Shown piece by piece: positions 61,743 through 64,000 of a DNA stretch of 64,000 bases. Below the pieces are notes generated by a model, which searched no databases, was not told where the DNA came from, and worked only from the letters and a program-made list of their open reading frames with translations. This DNA comes from Prunus persica (Eukaryota > Streptophyta > Magnoliopsida > Rosales > Rosaceae), in the NCBI RefSeq assembly GCF_000346465.2, contig NC_034009.1, positions 46,927,657 to 46,991,656 of the forward strand, written 5' to 3'. Numbering within the stretch: the stretch's first letter is position 1; every line of letters starts with the position of its first letter. The position numbers and the translations under genes are program-made.

Positions 61743-61831
61743 TGAAAATTCCAAATTTTAATTACACAACTAAGGGTATTTGCTGGAATATGGGAGGGTC
61801 AGTTCTCTCCTATCCGTGTGTGTGTTGTGTG

Positions 61832-61869
61832 TATATATAGAGAGAAAATAGAATAAGATTGTATAAATA
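61832..61869 (+). promoter_or_regulatory. TATA-box candidates of the jasmonate-induced-protein gene
   Basis: TATATATA at 61832-61839 and TATAAATA at 61862-61869 lie 65 and 35 bp before the ATG. The first leaves room for a normal short leader. Confidence 0.4.
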
Positions 61870-61903
61870 GGTGGAGGGGTGGAGAACATATATAGAGCCA
61901 GGG

Positions 61904-62661
61904 ATGCCTTCTAACGTGTTTGGCACCCCCGTCACAGACCAAACTGTACAGGCGCTGCCAGAGTATTATAGGTAAGAAAATAGGAAGAAAAGAAAGGGCT
62001 CATGTGGCTCTAAATATGGAAAACGCCGAGGGGAAGGACATCAATGCCCGAAATTATGTGGAGAATTTGAAGAAGCAATCTGGTTATGGAGTTTCCACAC
62101 TTTGCCTTGTTTACAATGCCACTGGGGACACAATAAGACTTGTTGCTAGTAAGGATTGGTATGGCAACATTGGGCGCGCCCCATACCCAACACAGATTGC
62201 AAATGGGCAGTGGGGTGCCTTTTTGCATGTCATCAAAACCAGTGGTATGGCTACTGGTGGATCGGTTGCGGCTGTTGCGTATCGCGGTAAGAACAACAAT
62301 GGTAATAACTGTGACTGGCTGCTGGGGTGGAGGAACCCGTGGAATGGACCACTTTCCACTAGTACTAACAAGGTAAGTCAATACGTCTCAACTTAGGTCA
62401 TGGGTTCAAATCTCATGCCCTTAACAAAAGAAGCGTTTACAAAGTTGAAAGAATCTCTTTGTGCAGGTCTATACTGAGATCCGCGAAGCTCGCCACTATG
62501 AGCCGGCCGGAGTTTGGCCCGGAGTCTATAATAGTTTGGTTGGCTCTGGCGTGTGTAGCTCTGGCACTTGGAATGGATGCTTCTCAACTATATCATCTGG
62601 CTGTTCCATAACAAAACTTCATGAGTCAACTTTAATTGTAACCATGTTGTATTTTGGATGA
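61904..62661 (+). pseudogene. 23 kDa jasmonate-induced protein-like gene with a frameshift near the start
   Basis: The family start is at 61904 (MPSNVFGTPVTDQTVQALPE), but this frame stops at TAA after YYR (61973-61975). The remaining protein (KKIGRKERAHVALNM, GKDINARNYVENLKKQ, STLCLVYNATGDTI, NGQWGAFLHV, VAYRGKNN) continues in a different frame, so one extra base lies at about 61965-61972. Exon 1 ends at 62372 (AACAAG|GTAAGT) and exon 2 is 62467-62661, beginning VYTEIREA and carrying the family's SSGTWNGCFSTIS segment and a normal TGA. Apart from the shift the gene looks intact and recent. Family members are induced by methyl jasmonate or stress and their biochemical role is unknown. No alternative in-frame ATG lies upstream of the shift; the first ATG in the downstream frame is in HVALNM. 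A sequencing error is possible. Confidence 0.82.
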
Positions 62662-64000
62662 TATGTACCTGGATTTTAAATATTTATATATAATTTAATA
62701 CTCATCTAAATAATATGTATCTGAATAAAAATTATTGATATCTATATTTTGTTGCATGGTTCGGTAGTTGGTTTTTTTTTGTTTTTTATATGCGTATTAG
62801 AATTTTGAGCACTACCAGTACTTGAAGCACTACTCACTTTAGAAAATGCATGAGTTGTGCATTTGTTGATGACCATTTTGTTTTAGTGGATTTTGTGTCA
62901 ACTGAAAAAAAAAAATTTAATCCAAATCTTATTAAGAATATGGAGTTGGAAGAATTTGTTTTTGTATTTGGTTTATGTCAATATCAATTCTAAAAGCTTA
63001 AAAATTCAAACCATCACCAAATAATTGAAAGAAAGAAAATAATAAAACATATGAAAGGATCAAAAGAGAAGTGGCGAAGCTCCTTTTATGTAAATCTTTA
63101 AAAATCCATCAAATGTCATGAGTTAAAAATAATAATTTATAATTGAAAATTTTATTAAAAAAGAGGATAGAATGGTAAAAAAGTTGGTTATTTTATTTTT
63201 GATATTCAACGACGACACGAACAACATGCCATATAAAATGCAATGCATTATGAAATCAACAAGATCAAAAGAGTGCTATTTGGTACGTAAGGGTTAGATT
63301 GTTCAACCAATGACAGAAAAACATGGTTATCAAGAAGTCTCTTATATGAAATGTTGCATATAAAGTCAATTAGTCAAGCATCTACAAGTTCTCACATAAT
63401 ATGAAGTTTGGTTGGACTTAAGATCCAAAGGATTGTGTGAGAAAAGTGGAATGACATGCAAATGACCAATTTTATTTATAATTAATACAAATATATGAAT
63501 TCAATAGGAAGAAACGAACAAGCAAGGTGCATATACATGACAATGCATTCATACTCCATAAATCATACACGAACAATTTTGATGCTTATTGATTCTTAAA
63601 GCCATATGCCTTGGTTCACTCCTAAGAGTTTAAAACCTAGAGACTCACTTATAAGTAACTCTCAATTTTACACTATGCGTTTATGTGGCATGTATGATGC
63701 ATGTAAATGTAAATAACATTTTCAACAGTTTTGGAATTCTGAAATAGGTGAGTCACTTCAGAAAAACTCTCCCCAACTGCCTCTTCAACCTTAGTCATAA
63801 AGCTGCTACCTCTTTTTCTATTTTCATAATTGATAAGTTGACTTTGGCTCTTCAAACATTGAATTTTACTTTAGAAAAACAAAATCTACCTTGAAAATGT
63901 GAAAAAAATACATTTTTTCTTTTCATATAATAAATACATAGATATTTTTCACATGCTTTCATAATTTTCATTATTTTTCATAATATTACATTAATTGAAT
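62662..64000. other. AT-rich spacer at the window end
   Basis: No gene, RNA or clear repeat boundary is supported. The minus frame at 63673-63855 has no recognisable family. Confidence 0.5.

Noticed and set aside
61920..62396. Open frame read from a TTG at 61920 as the start of the jasmonate-induced protein
   Set aside because: The first 17 or so residues do not match the family and the codon is not ATG. The real start motif lies in another frame at 61904, so this is the downstream part of a frameshifted gene, also running past the 62372 donor.
1..64000. CRISPR arrays, rRNA, tRNA genes, operons or prokaryotic defence systems
   Set aside because: None seen. tRNA-like boxes belong to A-tailed SINEs, and the repeat arrays are microsatellites or minisatellites of a plant nuclear genome.

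Overview
This window is nuclear DNA of a flowering plant: AT-rich spacers, GT-AG introns, plant-only families (class I TCP factor, WEB coiled-coil protein, 23 kDa jasmonate-induced protein) and many small non-autonomous transposons. The gene content fits a eudicot, probably a woody rosid such as Rosaceae, but I cannot fix the species. From memory, the RLCK, the Pol III subunit and the L24-like KOW protein resemble Arabidopsis genes in one part of chromosome 5 (At5g23170, At5g23710, At5g23535), so this may be an old syntenic block; that needs a synteny check.

Layout: 0-6 kb holds an intronless receptor-like cytoplasmic kinase (-), a decayed XTH fragment and the Pol III subunit RPC6 (-), with a probable remote 5'UTR exon near 5.9 kb. 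6-13 kb is gene-poor, with a Helitron, a SINE and a short MITE. 13.3-15.1 kb is a TCP8-like transcription factor (+). 19.4-25.5 kb is an 11-exon EI24 homologue (-), head-to-head with a two-exon CMC4 gene (26.3-28.4 kb, +). 30.4-36.6 kb is a 9-exon NIPA-type magnesium transporter (-) with one GC-AG intron. 38.8-41.6 kb is a nested transposon stack. 41.7-49.2 kb is a 20-exon valyl-tRNA synthetase (+), convergent with a 4-exon NFU-type Fe-S scaffold gene (50.5-53.3 kb, -) that carries a LINE remnant in an intron. 53.8-55.4 kb is a terminal-inverted-repeat element filled with TA-rich minisatellite and a second MITE. 56.1-57.9 kb is a mitochondrial-type L24 (KOW) gene (-), 59.5-60.2 kb a WEB-family protein (+), and 61.9-62.7 kb a frameshifted jasmonate-induced-protein gene (+).

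The genes are independent eukaryotic housekeeping and regulatory units, not an operon. Several encode organelle proteins: CMC4 (mitochondrial intermembrane space), NFU (plastid Fe-S assembly), the L24-like protein, and possibly the valyl-tRNA synthetase. I rebuilt exon structures by hand from splice signals, phase continuity and family conservation. I saw no convincing new multi-gene system. The most unusual material is the transposon architecture: hairpin-ended MITEs inside TA repeats, the nested stack ending 172 bp before the valyl-tRNA synthetase start codon, and two small Helitrons.
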